Notes: a model not told the origin generated them from the letters alone. Shown: positions 23,830 through 32,627, numbered from the stretch's first letter. The stretch is 64,000 nucleotides of DNA from Taibaiella sp041660405 (GCA_041660405.1 JBAZWL010000005.1:124001-188000), one strand, 5' to 3'. Numbers and translations: made by a program.

Positions 23830-24255
23830 ATGTCAAATCCTCTAAGTGTATGCCTTTGGTTTGAAGGCCAGGCCAAAGAAGCCGCAGAATATTATTGCAG
23901 TATTTTTAAAGATTCAAAAATCAAGCAGGACAATGAAATGGTAACCGTATTTGAATTGAACGGGAACGAGTTTATGGCCCTCAATGGCAACACGCAATTT
24001 CAGTTCAACGAGTCTGTATCGCTTATGATCAATTGCGATACGCAGGAAGAAATTGATCACTACTGGAACAGCCTTACAGCAAATGGCGGCAGCGAAAGCG
24101 TGTGTGGCTGGCTTAAAGATAAATACGGCGTCTCCTGGCAGGTAATTCCTGCCAAAATTGGCCAGCTGTTAGCTGACCCTGAAAGAAAAGACAGGGTAAT
24201 AGAAAAAGTAATGAAGATGAAAAAACTAATATTGGCCGACTTGGAAAATGCTTAA
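23830..24255 (+). CDS. VOC/glyoxalase superfamily protein (PhnB-like)
   Basis: 141 residues from the MSNPLSVCLWFEGQAKEAAE start. An in-frame ATG at 23683 lies in the sucD terminator and is rejected. The fold signature is the VOC beta-alpha-beta-beta-beta pattern: AAEYYCSIFKDSKI, MVTVFELNGNEFMALNG, SVSLMINCDTQEEIDHYWNS, GWLKDKYGVSWQVIPAKIGQ. These are features of the PhnB / 3-demethylubiquinone methyltransferase-like subfamily, small proteins of mostly unknown substrate. It is monocistronic, with a near-perfect palindromic terminator. Confidence 0.9.
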   Translation: MSNPLSVCLWFEGQAKEAAEYYCSIFKDSKIKQDNEMVTVFELNGNEFMALNGNTQFQFNESVSLMINCDTQEEIDHYWNSLTANGGSESVCGWLKDKYGVSWQVIPAKIGQLLADPERKDRVIEKVMKMKKLILADLENA

Positions 24256-24288
24256 AAATAAGGGCTGAAATTTTCAGCCCTTATTTTT
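24254..24288 (+). terminator. Terminator of the VOC gene
   Basis: 17-bp arms (AAAAATAAGGGCTGAAA and its inverse) around a single T, ending in TTTTT. It begins at the stop codon of the VOC gene. Confidence 0.9.
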
Positions 24289-24311
24289 ACAATTATAAAT
24301 AGTTGTGATAT

Positions 24312-24619
24312 CCAAACATTTCATTGGGAATATCCAGTTAGTTTAACTGGTTATTCCAAACGTTTCATTGGGTTATTCCAGTTGGTTTGACTGGTTATTC
24401 CAAACATTTCATTGGGTTATTCCAGTTAGTTTGACTGGTTATTTCAAACATTTCATTGGGTTATTCCAGTTAGTTTGACTGGTTATTGCAAACGTTTCAT
24501 TGGGTTATTCCAGTTGGTTTGACTGGTTATTCCAAACGTTTCATTGGGTTATTCCAGTTGGTTTGACTGGTTATTCCAAACATTTCATTGGGAATGTTCA
24601 GTCTGTTTACTGGGTTATT
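24312..24619. repeat. 44-bp tandem repeat, seven units
   Basis: Units start at 24312, 24356, 24400, 24444, 24488, 24532 and 24576, a constant 44-bp period. Each unit holds two inverted pairs, CCAA-N8-TTGG and CCAGT-N7-ACTGG. Units 2 and 6 are identical. Two subtypes alternate, with ACATTT linked to TTAGTTT and ACGTTT linked to TTGGTTT. Unit 7 is degenerate and touches the MFS stop codon. 44 is not a multiple of 3, so this is not a coding repeat. Confidence 0.95.
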
Positions 24620-25904
24620 ATCTTTTATGCTGCCCTGCTTTATAGCCTTTTACTGCATAGTACAGAATATAAAGGTAACAAGGGATCATAATAACATAAG
24701 CCAATTGCCTGGAATGCATAAGCTCTGCCACTTTACCATATAATGGTGGCAATACAGCTCCCCCTACTATACCCATTACCAATAATGCTCCGCCTATTTT
24801 AGTAAAACGCCCTACCCCGGTTAACGCCAATGGCCATATTGCCGGCCACATTACCGAATTGGTAAAACCTAGAATTGCAAAGCAAATAACAGCTATGTTA
24901 CCTGAAGTAAACATAGAAACAATTACCATAACCATGCTCAACAGCGTGGCTACTAATAAAGCTTTACGTTGATTAATGACTTTAGGAATAGCAAAAATAC
25001 TGAACACATAACCTACAAGTAATCCATAGCCTGTATAAGATGCAAAGTGTTTGGCTGTTTCCAGTTTATAGCCTAGCGCTTCACCAAAACCGGCAAAAGT
25101 ATCGTAACTGATTACCTCAACACCAACATAGAAAAAGATAGCAACAGCACCCATAATCATATGCGGATAATCCCATACACTTTTCCCTTGTACTACTTTT
25201 GGAAATATAGCTTCCCCTTCTATTACATCATCTTCTTCCTCCTTAATTTCAGGAAGGTTTATAAAGTAAAGAACGACAGCAAGAATGGTAAGCGAAATAG
25301 CAATAATAGTATATGGGCCGACTACTTTATCTGCAAGCGCATCCAGTTCGACAGCTTTTTCAGCAGGGCTTAGCGTAAGCAGTTTTGCTTTTAATGCATC
25401 AACATTGTTTAGCGTTATTTTACCCAATACGAATACCGCAATAATACCCGCTACTTTATTACAAATGCCCATGATACTGATACGGCTTGCTGCACTTTCA
25501 ATGGGGCCAAGTACCGTTACATAAGGATTAGAGGCAGTTTGCAACAAAGCAAGCCCCGTGCCGATAATAAACAGGCCTGTAAGGAACAAAGGATAATTTC
25601 TGGCATCCGCAGCAGGAATAAAGAGCAAAGCTCCCACCGCCATCACCAGCAAGCCTAAAGACATCCCCCTTTTGAATCCTGTTTTTTTCAGAACAAAAGA
25701 AGAAGGTATTGCCATTACAAAATACGCTGCAAAGAATGCTGTAGCAACCAGGTAACTTTGCGTATCAGTAAGCTCACAAGCAATTTTAAGATAAGGAATC
25801 AACTGACTATTACTCCAGGTAATGAATCCGAAAATAAAGAAGAGACACCCGATGAGGAAAAGAGCAAATCCGTAATTATTATTCTTTGTATTATTGTATC
25901 CCAT
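24618..25904 (-). CDS. Sugar MFS transporter (FucP/GluP family)
   Basis: 428 residues with twelve predicted membrane helices. It belongs to the FucP/GluP branch of sugar-proton symporters: FALFLIGCLFFIFGFITWSN in helix 1, YFVMAIPSSFVLKKTGFKRG between helices 2 and 3, LFIIGTGLALLQTASNPYVT in helix 4, AILGFTNSVMWPAIWPLALT and GGAVLPPLYG near the end. The central loop is acidic (PEIKEEEDDVIEGE). A ROK sugar kinase is divergently encoded 54 bp away, so the pair likely imports and phosphorylates a sugar such as glucose, galactose or N-acetylglucosamine. The substrate is not determinable. Confidence 0.93.
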   Translation of the reverse strand: MGYNNTKNNNYGFALFLIGCLFFIFGFITWSNSQLIPYLKIACELTDTQSYLVATAFFAAYFVMAIPSSFVLKKTGFKRGMSLGLLVMAVGALLFIPAADARNYPLFLTGLFIIGTGLALLQTASNPYVTVLGPIESAASRISIMGICNKVAGIIAVFVLGKITLNNVDALKAKLLTLSPAEKAVELDALADKVVGPYTIIAISLTILAVVLYFINLPEIKEEEDDVIEGEAIFPKVVQGKSVWDYPHMIMGAVAIFFYVGVEVISYDTFAGFGEALGYKLETAKHFASYTGYGLLVGYVFSIFAIPKVINQRKALLVATLLSMVMVIVSMFTSGNIAVICFAILGFTNSVMWPAIWPLALTGVGRFTKIGGALLVMGIVGGAVLPPLYGKVAELMHSRQLAYVIMIPCYLYILYYAVKGYKAGQHKR

Positions 25905-25958
25905 TTAAGAAAAAATTTATCAGGCCTTAAACTTAAAGCCTTTTTTTAAAATACCCGC

Positions 25959-26946
25959 ATGCAAACCAAAAGTTTTTCAATAGGAATAGATATCGGTGGC
26001 ACCAATACGACTTGTGGTATGGTTAACCGTCATGGCGACATACTGGTGCAGGAGCATTTACGCACTGCAGATTATGAAACGCCGGTTGATTTTGTGGCTG
26101 CCATTAAAACACAGATGGAGCCGCATATTGATCATTTTGGGAAGGACCATATAAAGNNNNNNNNNNAAGGGAATAGGCGCAGGTGCGCCTAATTCAAGTT
26201 ATTACACCGGCGAAATACAACCTGCACCAAATCTGCCCTGGAAACAAGTTATCCCTTTGCGTAAGCTGCTGGAAGATGCCTTTGATCTTCCTACAACCAT
26301 TACCAATGACGCCAATGCTTCTGCGATAGGTGAAATGATCTACGGTGCGGCCAAAGGCATGAAAAATTTCATTATGGTAACCTTGGGAACCGGTGTGGGC
26401 AGTGGTTTTGTAGCCAATGGACAGTTGATATACGGCAATGATGGCTTTGCAGGCGAACTGGGCCACGTAATAGCAGTACGTGGCGGCAGGCTGTGTAATT
26501 GCGGACGTTATGGTTGCCTGGAGCGCTATTCGTCGGCTACCGGAATTGTACATACCGCTTATGAAATGCTGGAATCAAACCAGGATTCAGGCCGAATTGA
26601 AAATAAGGATTGGCTTCGTGCGAAACACAACCGTGGGGAAGAAATTACATCAAGCAGTATTCATAAAGCTGCTTTGGCCGGCGATCCGCTCGCTATTGAA
26701 ATATTTGATTTTACAGGTAAAATATTGGGACAATGCCTGGCCGATGCCGTTGCCATTACCAGTCCTGAAGCGATCATCATGTTTGGTGGATTGGCAAAAG
26801 CCGGCGATTTTATTTTAAAGCCTACTAAAAGATACATGGAAGAAAACCTTCTTAATGTTTTCAAAAATAAAATTGACATCCTACCTTCAGAATTGCCTGA
26901 AAGAGATGCAGCCATTCTGGGCTCGGCGGCGTTGGCTTGGGATTAA
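25959..26946 (+). CDS. ROK-family sugar kinase (glucokinase-like), interrupted by assembly gap
   Basis: The N-terminal part (MQTKSFSIGIDIGGTNTTCG, phosphate-1 motif) and the remainder (KGIGAGAPN, ITNDANASAIGEMIYGAAKG, VTLGTGVGSGFVANGQLIYG) are separated by 10 Ns at 26157-26166, which shift the frame. The ROK zinc site reads LCNCGRYGCLE after GELGHV, and MFGGLAKAGDF lies near the C-terminus. ROK kinases phosphorylate glucose, N-acetylglucosamine or similar sugars. The codons abutting the gap (ATAAAG and AAGGGA) would join as I-K-G if a 3-base overlap is removed, giving the expected IKGIG motif, so little or no real sequence may be missing. Confidence 0.9.
26157..26166. other. Scaffold gap (10 Ns)
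   Basis: Ten undetermined bases within the ROK kinase gene. The reading frame changes across them by one base, so 10 is not the true gap length if the gene is intact. Confidence 0.98.
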
Positions 26947-26987
26947 GTTTAGTTGGCAATTGGCAGCATGCAGTTGGCAAAAAATAC

Positions 26988-27027
26988 ATAGTGAAGGGCC
27001 GGCAATATTTTGCCGGCCCTTCACTAT
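26988..27027. terminator. Strong hairpin terminator
   Basis: An 18-bp perfect stem (ATAGTGAAGGGCCGGCAA and its inverse) with TATT loop and a T-run after it, downstream of the ROK gene. It may also serve the converging DUF4920 gene. Confidence 0.92.
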
Positions 27028-27096
27028 TTTCTCTATGTATAAAAAATCAGGTTTGGGTTGCCGCGACAATACTAAATAGTCATTTTCCAACTATTA

Positions 27097-27579
27097 TTAC
27101 TCCGGCACTTTAATTCCGGTTGCAGTAAAACGAATACTTTTCTGTGGTTCTGTAATAGCGTCAATTTCTGATTGAGGCTTTTGGGCATCTTCAGCATAAT
27201 GGCGCAATTCGTTTACTGAAGTCATTTTCACAAAAGCTTCACCTTCCAGTACCACTGTTTTACCAATCATATCCATAGGTACGAAAAAACCATAATCTTT
27301 CATCTTTACAAAAGCTGTTGTGCTATCATTGATGTAAAGATTCATCCAGCAGCCTTTTTTAGGACAAACATCCAATACCTTAGCTGTGATTTTGGTCTGC
27401 ACTTTTTCTTTGCTTTCCAACATGGAAGGCAGTTGGGATATATCTACCGCACCTTTTGTATCAATCTCGGCACCATAAGCCTGGCCGGGCTTTGCCGATG
27501 GACGATCAGCATCCTGTGCATAAATGGGAGTACAGGCTGATAAAGCAAAAATAGCAGCTGCTGTGATAATTTTTTTCAT
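27097..27579 (-). CDS. DUF4920 domain secreted protein
   Basis: 160 residues with a signal peptide containing a cysteine (MKKIITAAAIFALSACTPIY), possibly a lipoprotein or a soluble periplasmic protein. The body has the DUF4920 pattern: KVQTKITAKVLDVCPKKGCW (two cysteines four apart), FVKMKDYGFFVPMDMIGKTV, and RHYAEDAQKPQSEIDAITEP followed by IRFTATGIKV. The OB-like fold and CxxxGCW motif suggest metal or redox chemistry, but no function is established. The promoter has TAAATTTG (minus strand, 27610-27603). Confidence 0.85.
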   Translation of the reverse strand: MKKIITAAAIFALSACTPIYAQDADRPSAKPGQAYGAEIDTKGAVDISQLPSMLESKEKVQTKITAKVLDVCPKKGCWMNLYINDSTTAFVKMKDYGFFVPMDMIGKTVVLEGEAFVKMTSVNELRHYAEDAQKPQSEIDAITEPQKSIRFTATGIKVPE

Positions 27580-27670
27580 AATGAATCTTTAATATGAGGA
27601 TGCAAATTTAAGGATTACCAGTCTAACAAAACTAAAATATTTCATATTTCAAGATCCTTGGGCAAAACAA

Positions 27671-27696
27671 AAAAGCATCCTATAAAGGATGCTTTT
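27671..27696 (-). terminator. Terminator after tRNA-Arg
   Basis: A 10-bp perfect stem AAAAGCATCC / GGATGCTTTT with a TATAAA loop, 2 nt past the tRNA 3' end. Confidence 0.88.
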
Positions 27697-27698
27697 GG

Positions 27699-27770
27699 TG
27701 GTCTCGCCCAGGATCGAACTGGGATCTAAAGTTTAGGAAACTTCTATTCTATCCATTGAACTACGAAACC
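27699..27770 (-). tRNA. tRNA-Arg (anticodon CCT)
   Basis: Minus-strand cloverleaf: acceptor GGTTTCG/CGAGACC (one G-T pair) with discriminator A at 27699; D arm GTTC...GAAT; anticodon loop TTCCTAA with a GAAGT/ACTTT stem; T arm CCCAG-TTCGATC-CTGGG. CCA is not encoded. Confidence 0.95.
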
Positions 27771-27806
27771 CGCTGAATGGGCTGCAAATGTAAGTAATTC
27801 TATTTA

Positions 27807-28397
27807 TTATTTAAACTGAATTGTCTCTACTAAATATTCAATATCCTTCCTCAGAAAATCGTTTGCAGGCTTTAAAGAATCCGCATTTGGTGTAGTGTTG
27901 AAATATAAAGCGCCTCTTATAAAATGCTTTTCATTGTCCGTCACAAAGAACTGATAAGCAGAAGCTGCATTTCCTCCTACAGAATAAAATACTCCTGTTA
28001 GCCCGTTTTTGGTTTTAAATTGCGGGCTCTTGATATAATCTGCTCTGATATCGTGCGCGTACGACAATTTATAAGATTGCTCTATCAACTTTGGCAAAGG
28101 TTCTTGTGCTGTAACCGGCTTATAGCTAAGATAAATTGTAGCACCCATATCCGGGAATTCCACATTCAGCCAATACGGTGACCCTTCTTCCTTATTCAGG
28201 TTTGCGTCCTGCGATATTTTGCCATATACCGGATATTCAAAACGGAAAGGAAAACCTGTACTGTCAAAATTGCGATAAGCATGTTGCGGCAATTCTATCC
28301 TGTAGTAACCTCTTGGTTTGGGTACAGGCGTTGATGGCCTGCAAGAACAAAAAGTTACAGCACATAGCAATGGTAAAATAAATATTCTATAACTCAT
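27807..28397 (-). CDS. gldD: Gliding motility lipoprotein GldD
   Basis: 196 residues. The lipoprotein signal (MSYRIFILPLLCAVTFCSC) is followed by the GldD body: PKPRGYYRIELPQHAYRNFD, FRFEYPVYGKI, PYWLNVEFPDMGATIYLSYK, KTKNGLTGVFYSVGGNAASA and FVTDNEKHFIRGALYFNTTP. GldD is required for gliding and for T9SS-linked secretion in Flavobacterium and is found in many non-gliding Bacteroidota. It is the last gene of the bamD-rpoZ-coaBC-DUF4835-DUF4296-gldD run, and its start overlaps the DUF4296 stop by 4 bp. tRNA-Arg follows. Confidence 0.93.
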   Translation of the reverse strand: MSYRIFILPLLCAVTFCSCRPSTPVPKPRGYYRIELPQHAYRNFDSTGFPFRFEYPVYGKISQDANLNKEEGSPYWLNVEFPDMGATIYLSYKPVTAQEPLPKLIEQSYKLSYAHDIRADYIKSPQFKTKNGLTGVFYSVGGNAASAYQFFVTDNEKHFIRGALYFNTTPNADSLKPANDFLRKDIEYLVETIQFK

Positions 28398-28936
28398 TTT
28401 GTTGGATTAGTAGTTGGTTTTGCTTGTACTCGGTTACGCAACAAAGTATCTTTTCTATTTTTCTTCACTGTATCTGCTACAACATTTTTAAACTTTACGC
28501 TATCTGTTCGCGGTTTCAAAGTATCTAATGGTTTAGGAATTGTGACACTATCTTTCTTTGTTTCTGTTTCTTCCATGTCCTTAATACCCTTCTGTGCTTT
28601 AAGTTCAACTAACTGTGTAAGCACTTTGCTGTATAGCGAATCTAATATAACCGGACGCTCTTTATACCATTCCAACGCTTCATTAAATTCCTTAAAACTC
28701 AAGTCGTGATGCTTCAATATAGAAGTATAAAACCCGGTAAGGCTGTCAGTATTCTTTTCAAATTTATTCTTCGCACTATCTCCCAGTCCCTGGCTGTACG
28801 TTTCAGCAAGATGAATATCCACCAATATCTTCCCCATTTTTTCTTCGGGTATAGGTGGCGCCTCCTGTCCTTGCTTGCATGCAGACAAACAACAAGTGAA
28901 ACTAACGATAAGAATAAATGCACGAAACAATTTCAA
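28394..28936 (-). CDS. DUF4296 lipoprotein
   Basis: 180 residues. Lipoprotein signal with cysteine in CLSACKQGQ. The DUF4296 core (IPEEKMGKILVDIHLAETYS, FYTSILKHHDLSFKEFNEAL and EWYKERPVILDSLYSKVLTQ) is a helical domain of unknown function found in Bacteroidota. The C-terminal ~60 residues are basic and low-complexity (KKDSVTIPKPLDTLKPRTDS). It is translationally coupled (4-bp overlap) to gldD and 43 bp downstream of DUF4835. Confidence 0.87.
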   Translation of the reverse strand: MKLFRAFILIVSFTCCLSACKQGQEAPPIPEEKMGKILVDIHLAETYSQGLGDSAKNKFEKNTDSLTGFYTSILKHHDLSFKEFNEALEWYKERPVILDSLYSKVLTQLVELKAQKGIKDMEETETKKDSVTIPKPLDTLKPRTDSVKFKNVVADTVKKNRKDTLLRNRVQAKPTTNPTK

Positions 28937-28979
28937 GAGGAATCAATTTATAACAATGCCGGTATATCAGAGTGCAGGC

Positions 28980-29897
28980 CTATTTAATAGCTCTGTAACG
29001 GGAAGTGTTGGGAACATCCATTTTACTCAACTGATCAATATAATCTTTGCGATCTGCAGTTGGTGTCTGCATCAATGTATTTACAAATTCGTTTGACTTT
29101 GCATTGAAAAAGAACTGAAATAAAATTGAAGTCGGGTTCTCATTATTGATCTTGGTCAAAACCGGTATTCCATCCAAAATTACTTTTCTGGCTTCATCGG
29201 GCTTTGAACTCATCATATCCAGTCCCTTACGATGATAGTTGTAGTAGAACGGACGGAAAGCTTCAAATCTTGGATTGAGGATCTGATCGATCAGCCAATA
29301 ACGGTTCCGGTTATTCTCGGCAGCTTTCCAGCCTTTGATGGATTTACCTTCTTCCGGTGCATTATTTACAATGTTCAGCGCTTTCTTGAAAAATTCATCA
29401 CCACCTTTGGGCGAAAAGGAATCGTAATCAAAACCGATTATAATATAAACATAGTAGGCAAAAATGGCTGTAAGGTTTGAAGAAGCTGCATCGCTCCCAC
29501 TCACTCTGTTATCATCATATTGCAAAGTCTGGCTCTCATCAAAACGAAAATAAATGTCTCTGTCCACAAAGTTGACTAAGGGAGTATTATACCCCGAATT
29601 GAAAACAGGACGGGAGGATTGTATATTCAGTGTTGCTTTGTAGGTATTGTCACCGGATGATTTCTCTGTAAGATTGAGTAGAAAGCTGCAATCTATTTTT
29701 TCATTTACTTTAAAATTATCCGTTGTCCATTTCCGGTTATTTAAAAACTCGGTAAGAGAGCGCTTTAATTGTTGGAATACTTTAGGATCTACGTTTTGTA
29801 TCCTGTCGGAATTAATGTCGACTTTGCAATTAAGATCCTGGGCAAACCCGTTGCCTGCAACTAAAACAATAATAAGAAAGCAAATTAATTTACGCAT
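28980..29897 (-). CDS. DUF4835 secreted protein
   Basis: 305 residues with a signal peptide cleaved after GNGFAQ. It matches DUF4835 over its length: LNCKVDINSDRIQNVDPKVF, LKRSLTEFLNNRKWTTDNFK, DCSFLLNLTEKSS, VDRDIYFRFDE, SNLTAIFAYYVYIIIGFDYD, FFKKALNIVNNA, GWKAAENNRNRYWLIDQILN and FRPFYYNYHRKGLDMM. Members are periplasmic or outer-membrane proteins of Bacteroidota, usually next to coaBC as here (8-bp overlap). The role is unknown; the placement near bamD and gldD suggests an envelope function. Confidence 0.9.
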   Translation of the reverse strand: MRKLICFLIIVLVAGNGFAQDLNCKVDINSDRIQNVDPKVFQQLKRSLTEFLNNRKWTTDNFKVNEKIDCSFLLNLTEKSSGDNTYKATLNIQSSRPVFNSGYNTPLVNFVDRDIYFRFDESQTLQYDDNRVSGSDAASSNLTAIFAYYVYIIIGFDYDSFSPKGGDEFFKKALNIVNNAPEEGKSIKGWKAAENNRNRYWLIDQILNPRFEAFRPFYYNYHRKGLDMMSSKPDEARKVILDGIPVLTKINNENPTSILFQFFFNAKSNEFVNTLMQTPTADRKDYIDQLSKMDVPNTSRYRAIK

Positions 29898-31119
29898 TGG
29901 TTTTCTTTAATGACAAAATGCAATCTACAATACTTTTGGCAATTCCTGTTTTGGATTGTAAGGGTAAAGCCGTAACCTGGCCGTCTTTATATAAAATATT
30001 CACCTTATTGGTATCATGGCCAAATCCTGCGCCTTCTTCCTTAAGAGAATTCAACACAATCATGTCTGCGTTCTTCTTTTGTAATTTTTGACGCGCATGT
30101 TCCAATTCATTGGTCGTTTCCAGGGCAAATCCTACCAGTATCTGATTCTGTTTTTTTATACTACCTAAATGCGCCAGTATATCCGGGTTTTTTACCAGTG
30201 TCAGTTGCATGGTATCTTCCCTAGTTTTTTTTATCTTCTCTTCTGCCTTATTCAACGGCCTATAATCGGCCACAGCTGCAGACATTACAGCCATATCCAT
30301 TTTAGGAAAAAGAGGAACACAGGCATCAAACATTTCCTGTGCGCTCATAACTTTCGTCACTTTAATCAAAGGATTGTTTACCAATTCTTTACTTGGCCCT
30401 AAAATAAGATCTACCGTTATTCCTTTTGCGGCCAAAGCTTCGGCAACCGCAATACCCATTTTACCCGTCGAAAAATTACCTATAAAACGTACAGGATCCA
30501 ATGCTTCGTATGTGGGGCCGGCAGTTACTAATGCCTTTAAACCGGAATGAGATTGATGCTCCTGAATTGACGTTTCTCTCTCTGTAAAAAAATCTTCCAA
30601 ATGTTGCTGTATTTCTTCAGGTTCGGCCATGCGGCCTGCTCCGGTAATACCACTGGCAAGTTCGCCATGTGCAACAGGAATAATTTGATGTCCAAAGGAT
30701 CGTAATGTATCAATATTCTTTGTGGTAGCGGGATGCAGCCACATATCCTCATCCATGGCAGGTGCAACCATAACCGGGCAAATAGCGGAAAGATAAACGG
30801 CCATTACCATATTATCACACAGGCCAAGTGCCATTTTGGCCAATGAATTTGCACTGGCAGGGGCAATTAATAATACATCGGCCCAACGCCCAAGGTGCAC
30901 ATGGTTATTCCAATGAGCACCATTACTTACCGATGAAAAAACTTCTCTTTTGGAAACCGTAGATAAAGCAAGCAGACTTACAAAATCTTTGGCAGATTCG
31001 GTAAGGATTACCTGGACTTCTGCGCCAGCCTTGACCAATAAACGCACTAATTGCGGCGTTTTATACGCCGCAATGCTACCAGTAATGGCTAATATTATTT
31101 TTTTGCCTTGTAAAGACAT
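29890..31119 (-). CDS. coaBC: Bifunctional CoaBC (coenzyme A biosynthesis)
   Basis: 409 residues from MSLQGKKIILAITGSIAAYK; an ATG 33 nt further upstream adds 11 atypical residues. It makes 4'-phosphopantetheine from 4'-phosphopantothenate. The N-terminal CoaC decarboxylase (flavoprotein) has ITGSIAAYK, HVHLGRWADVLLIAPASANS and PAMDEDMWLHPATT. The C-terminal CoaB synthetase has LVTAGPTYEALDPVRFIGNF, STGKMGIAVAEALAAKG, the KPxxI-equivalent KKTREDTMQL and GFALETTNELEHARQKL. It overlaps DUF4835 by 8 bp and follows rpoZ after 103 bp. Confidence 0.95.
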   Translation of the reverse strand: MSLQGKKIILAITGSIAAYKTPQLVRLLVKAGAEVQVILTESAKDFVSLLALSTVSKREVFSSVSNGAHWNNHVHLGRWADVLLIAPASANSLAKMALGLCDNMVMAVYLSAICPVMVAPAMDEDMWLHPATTKNIDTLRSFGHQIIPVAHGELASGITGAGRMAEPEEIQQHLEDFFTERETSIQEHQSHSGLKALVTAGPTYEALDPVRFIGNFSTGKMGIAVAEALAAKGITVDLILGPSKELVNNPLIKVTKVMSAQEMFDACVPLFPKMDMAVMSAAVADYRPLNKAEEKIKKTREDTMQLTLVKNPDILAHLGSIKKQNQILVGFALETTNELEHARQKLQKKNADMIVLNSLKEEGAGFGHDTNKVNILYKDGQVTALPLQSKTGIAKSIVDCILSLKKTNA

Positions 31120-31222
31120 ATATTTTGAATTCGCAAAATGGACTTTGCTCAATCTGATATCACTTACTGATATTGATCTGACTATAATTCCGGTTGCCGA
31201 TTTTCAAATGAAGAAGGAGGAT

Positions 31223-31552
31223 TTATTCCTGCTCTTTTTTGCGATAGTAAATTTTATCAGTCATAAATTCACCCAAAGACTGAAGCGCCGGATTGGCCAT
31301 ACGCTCATAGAAACGGGAAATTTCGATCTGCTCTTTATTTTCGTGCACTTCTTCAAGCGTATCGGTATGATTAGCAAAATCATCCAGCTTACGATGCAAT
31401 TCTTCTTTCAGCGTGATATTGATTTGATTAGCACGTTTAGAAGCGACAACAATACTTTCATAAATATTGCCGGTTTTTTCTCTGATAGCAGCTACGTCAC
31501 GTGTTTCGATCAATGGGTTCAATGAAGAAACCAGTTTTTTATTTGTGCTCAT
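31223..31552 (-). CDS. rpoZ: RNA polymerase omega subunit family protein
   Basis: 109 residues, the Bacteroidota form of omega, a small RNA polymerase assembly subunit. The key segment is the helix pair LIETRDVAAIREKTGNIYES and IVVASKRANQINITLKEELH, which carries the omega ASKRA-type motif. The rest of the protein is helical and charged. Its start overlaps the bamD stop by 14 bp, a conserved neighbourhood with coaBC, supporting the assignment. Confidence 0.88.
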   Translation of the reverse strand: MSTNKKLVSSLNPLIETRDVAAIREKTGNIYESIVVASKRANQINITLKEELHRKLDDFANHTDTLEEVHENKEQIEISRFYERMANPALQSLGEFMTDKIYYRKKEQE

Positions 31553-32351
31553 TGCGTATGTTTTTTATTCTGTTTTGTGCTGAAGTAAAATATTCTTTTG
31601 CCTCTGTAAGATTAGTAGAGTTAGGCGTATATTCTAATAACTGATTGTAAGCATTAATAGCTTCTGCAAAGCGTTCTTCCTGCTTATCAGGAATGCTTGA
31701 TTTTGCATACTCGTAAAAAGACTTAATAATCATTAACTGGTAATAATCGAGCGACTTAGATTCAGGGTAAGCTTGTATCAATGCTTTGTAAGCTACAGAA
31801 GCTGCTTTGTACTCGCTGATATCAAAGTAAAGCTTAGCGGCATTAGCATCTTTTTTCTCAATTTTAGCCCTGCAAATGTCTATATAATTATTGGCCTCTG
31901 TAAGGTTCTTTGATCCCGGATGTGTATTGATGTAAGTCTGCAATGCTTCCATTGCTTTGTAAGTATTACTCTGATCCAATGAAAACTTGGGAGACAGTTT
32001 ATACAAACAGGTAGCATACATAAACTCGCATTCATCAGCCCTTGGACTTTTAGGGAAATTCTCTACAAAGTTCTTGAACTGATAAGATGCACTTAGGTAA
32101 TCTTCCTGATAATAAAAGGAATAACAATAACGATAATAAAGCTCCTCGTAATTTTTAGTTCCTCTAAAAGCCGGCATTAAACTTTCAAATACTTCATTGG
32201 CTTTGTAGTATTTCTTTTGGTCGTAATACTCGTTAGCCTTGGCAAGTTTGAAATTTACATCTTTACTGGTAAGTACTTTTTCATGGGTACTTTTACAGGA
32301 ACCCATCACCAGAACGATCAATGCAATAAAAAGAAACGAAAATTTCCGCAT
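31539..32351 (-). CDS. bamD: Outer membrane protein assembly factor BamD
   Basis: 270 residues. The lipoprotein signal ends in MGSCKSTH. TPR-like repeats follow: FKLAKANEYYDQKKYYKANE, YRYCYSFYYQEDYLSASYQF, FVENFPKSPRADECEFMYAT, TYKAMEALQTYINTHPGSKN and FAEAINAYNQLLEYTPNSTN. BamD is the essential lipoprotein partner of BamA in inserting beta-barrel proteins. It is the first gene of a six-gene run. A TATTTTTG -7 box lies at 32367-32360 (minus strand), 9 nt before the start codon. Confidence 0.93.
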   Translation of the reverse strand: MRKFSFLFIALIVLVMGSCKSTHEKVLTSKDVNFKLAKANEYYDQKKYYKANEVFESLMPAFRGTKNYEELYYRYCYSFYYQEDYLSASYQFKNFVENFPKSPRADECEFMYATCLYKLSPKFSLDQSNTYKAMEALQTYINTHPGSKNLTEANNYIDICRAKIEKKDANAAKLYFDISEYKAASVAYKALIQAYPESKSLDYYQLMIIKSFYEYAKSSIPDKQEERFAEAINAYNQLLEYTPNSTNLTEAKEYFTSAQNRIKNIRNEHK

Positions 32352-32537
32352 AAGAGGTGCAAAAATAGGTAATTATTTTGAAATTGTTAGCAATCATTCC
32401 ATTAACGCAGATGCAGGGGAATTATTACCTGTAACCCCAATACCAGCTACAAAAAGTACTTTTCAACTGATATTCTTAAAACAATTCAAAAATTATTGTG
32501 AAATAAAAGAAAATAATGCACCTTTGCGGACTCAAAA

Positions 32538-32623
32538 GCGGAGGTGGCGAAACTGGTAGACGCACTACCTTGAGGTGGTAGCGCCTATAACTGGGCGTGG
32601 GAGTTCGAATCTCCTCTTCCGCA
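32538..32623 (+). tRNA. tRNA-Leu (anticodon GAG)
   Basis: A class II cloverleaf with a long variable arm: acceptor GCGGAGG/CTTCCGC with discriminator A; anticodon stem CTACC/GGTAG and loop TTGAGGT giving GAG; variable arm CGCCTATAACTGGGCG; T arm GGGAG-TTCGAAT-CTCCT. It ends at 32623 with no encoded CCA. Confidence 0.95.
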
Positions 32624-32627
32624 CGTT

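Noticed and set aside
24312..24619. The repeat array as a CRISPR locus
   Set aside because: There are no unique spacers between copies; the units are contiguous. No cas genes were seen.
24500..24691. A 63-codon plus-strand frame across the tandem repeat
   Set aside because: It is made only of the repeat read in one frame. The 44-bp period is not a multiple of 3 and the product has no gene-like features.
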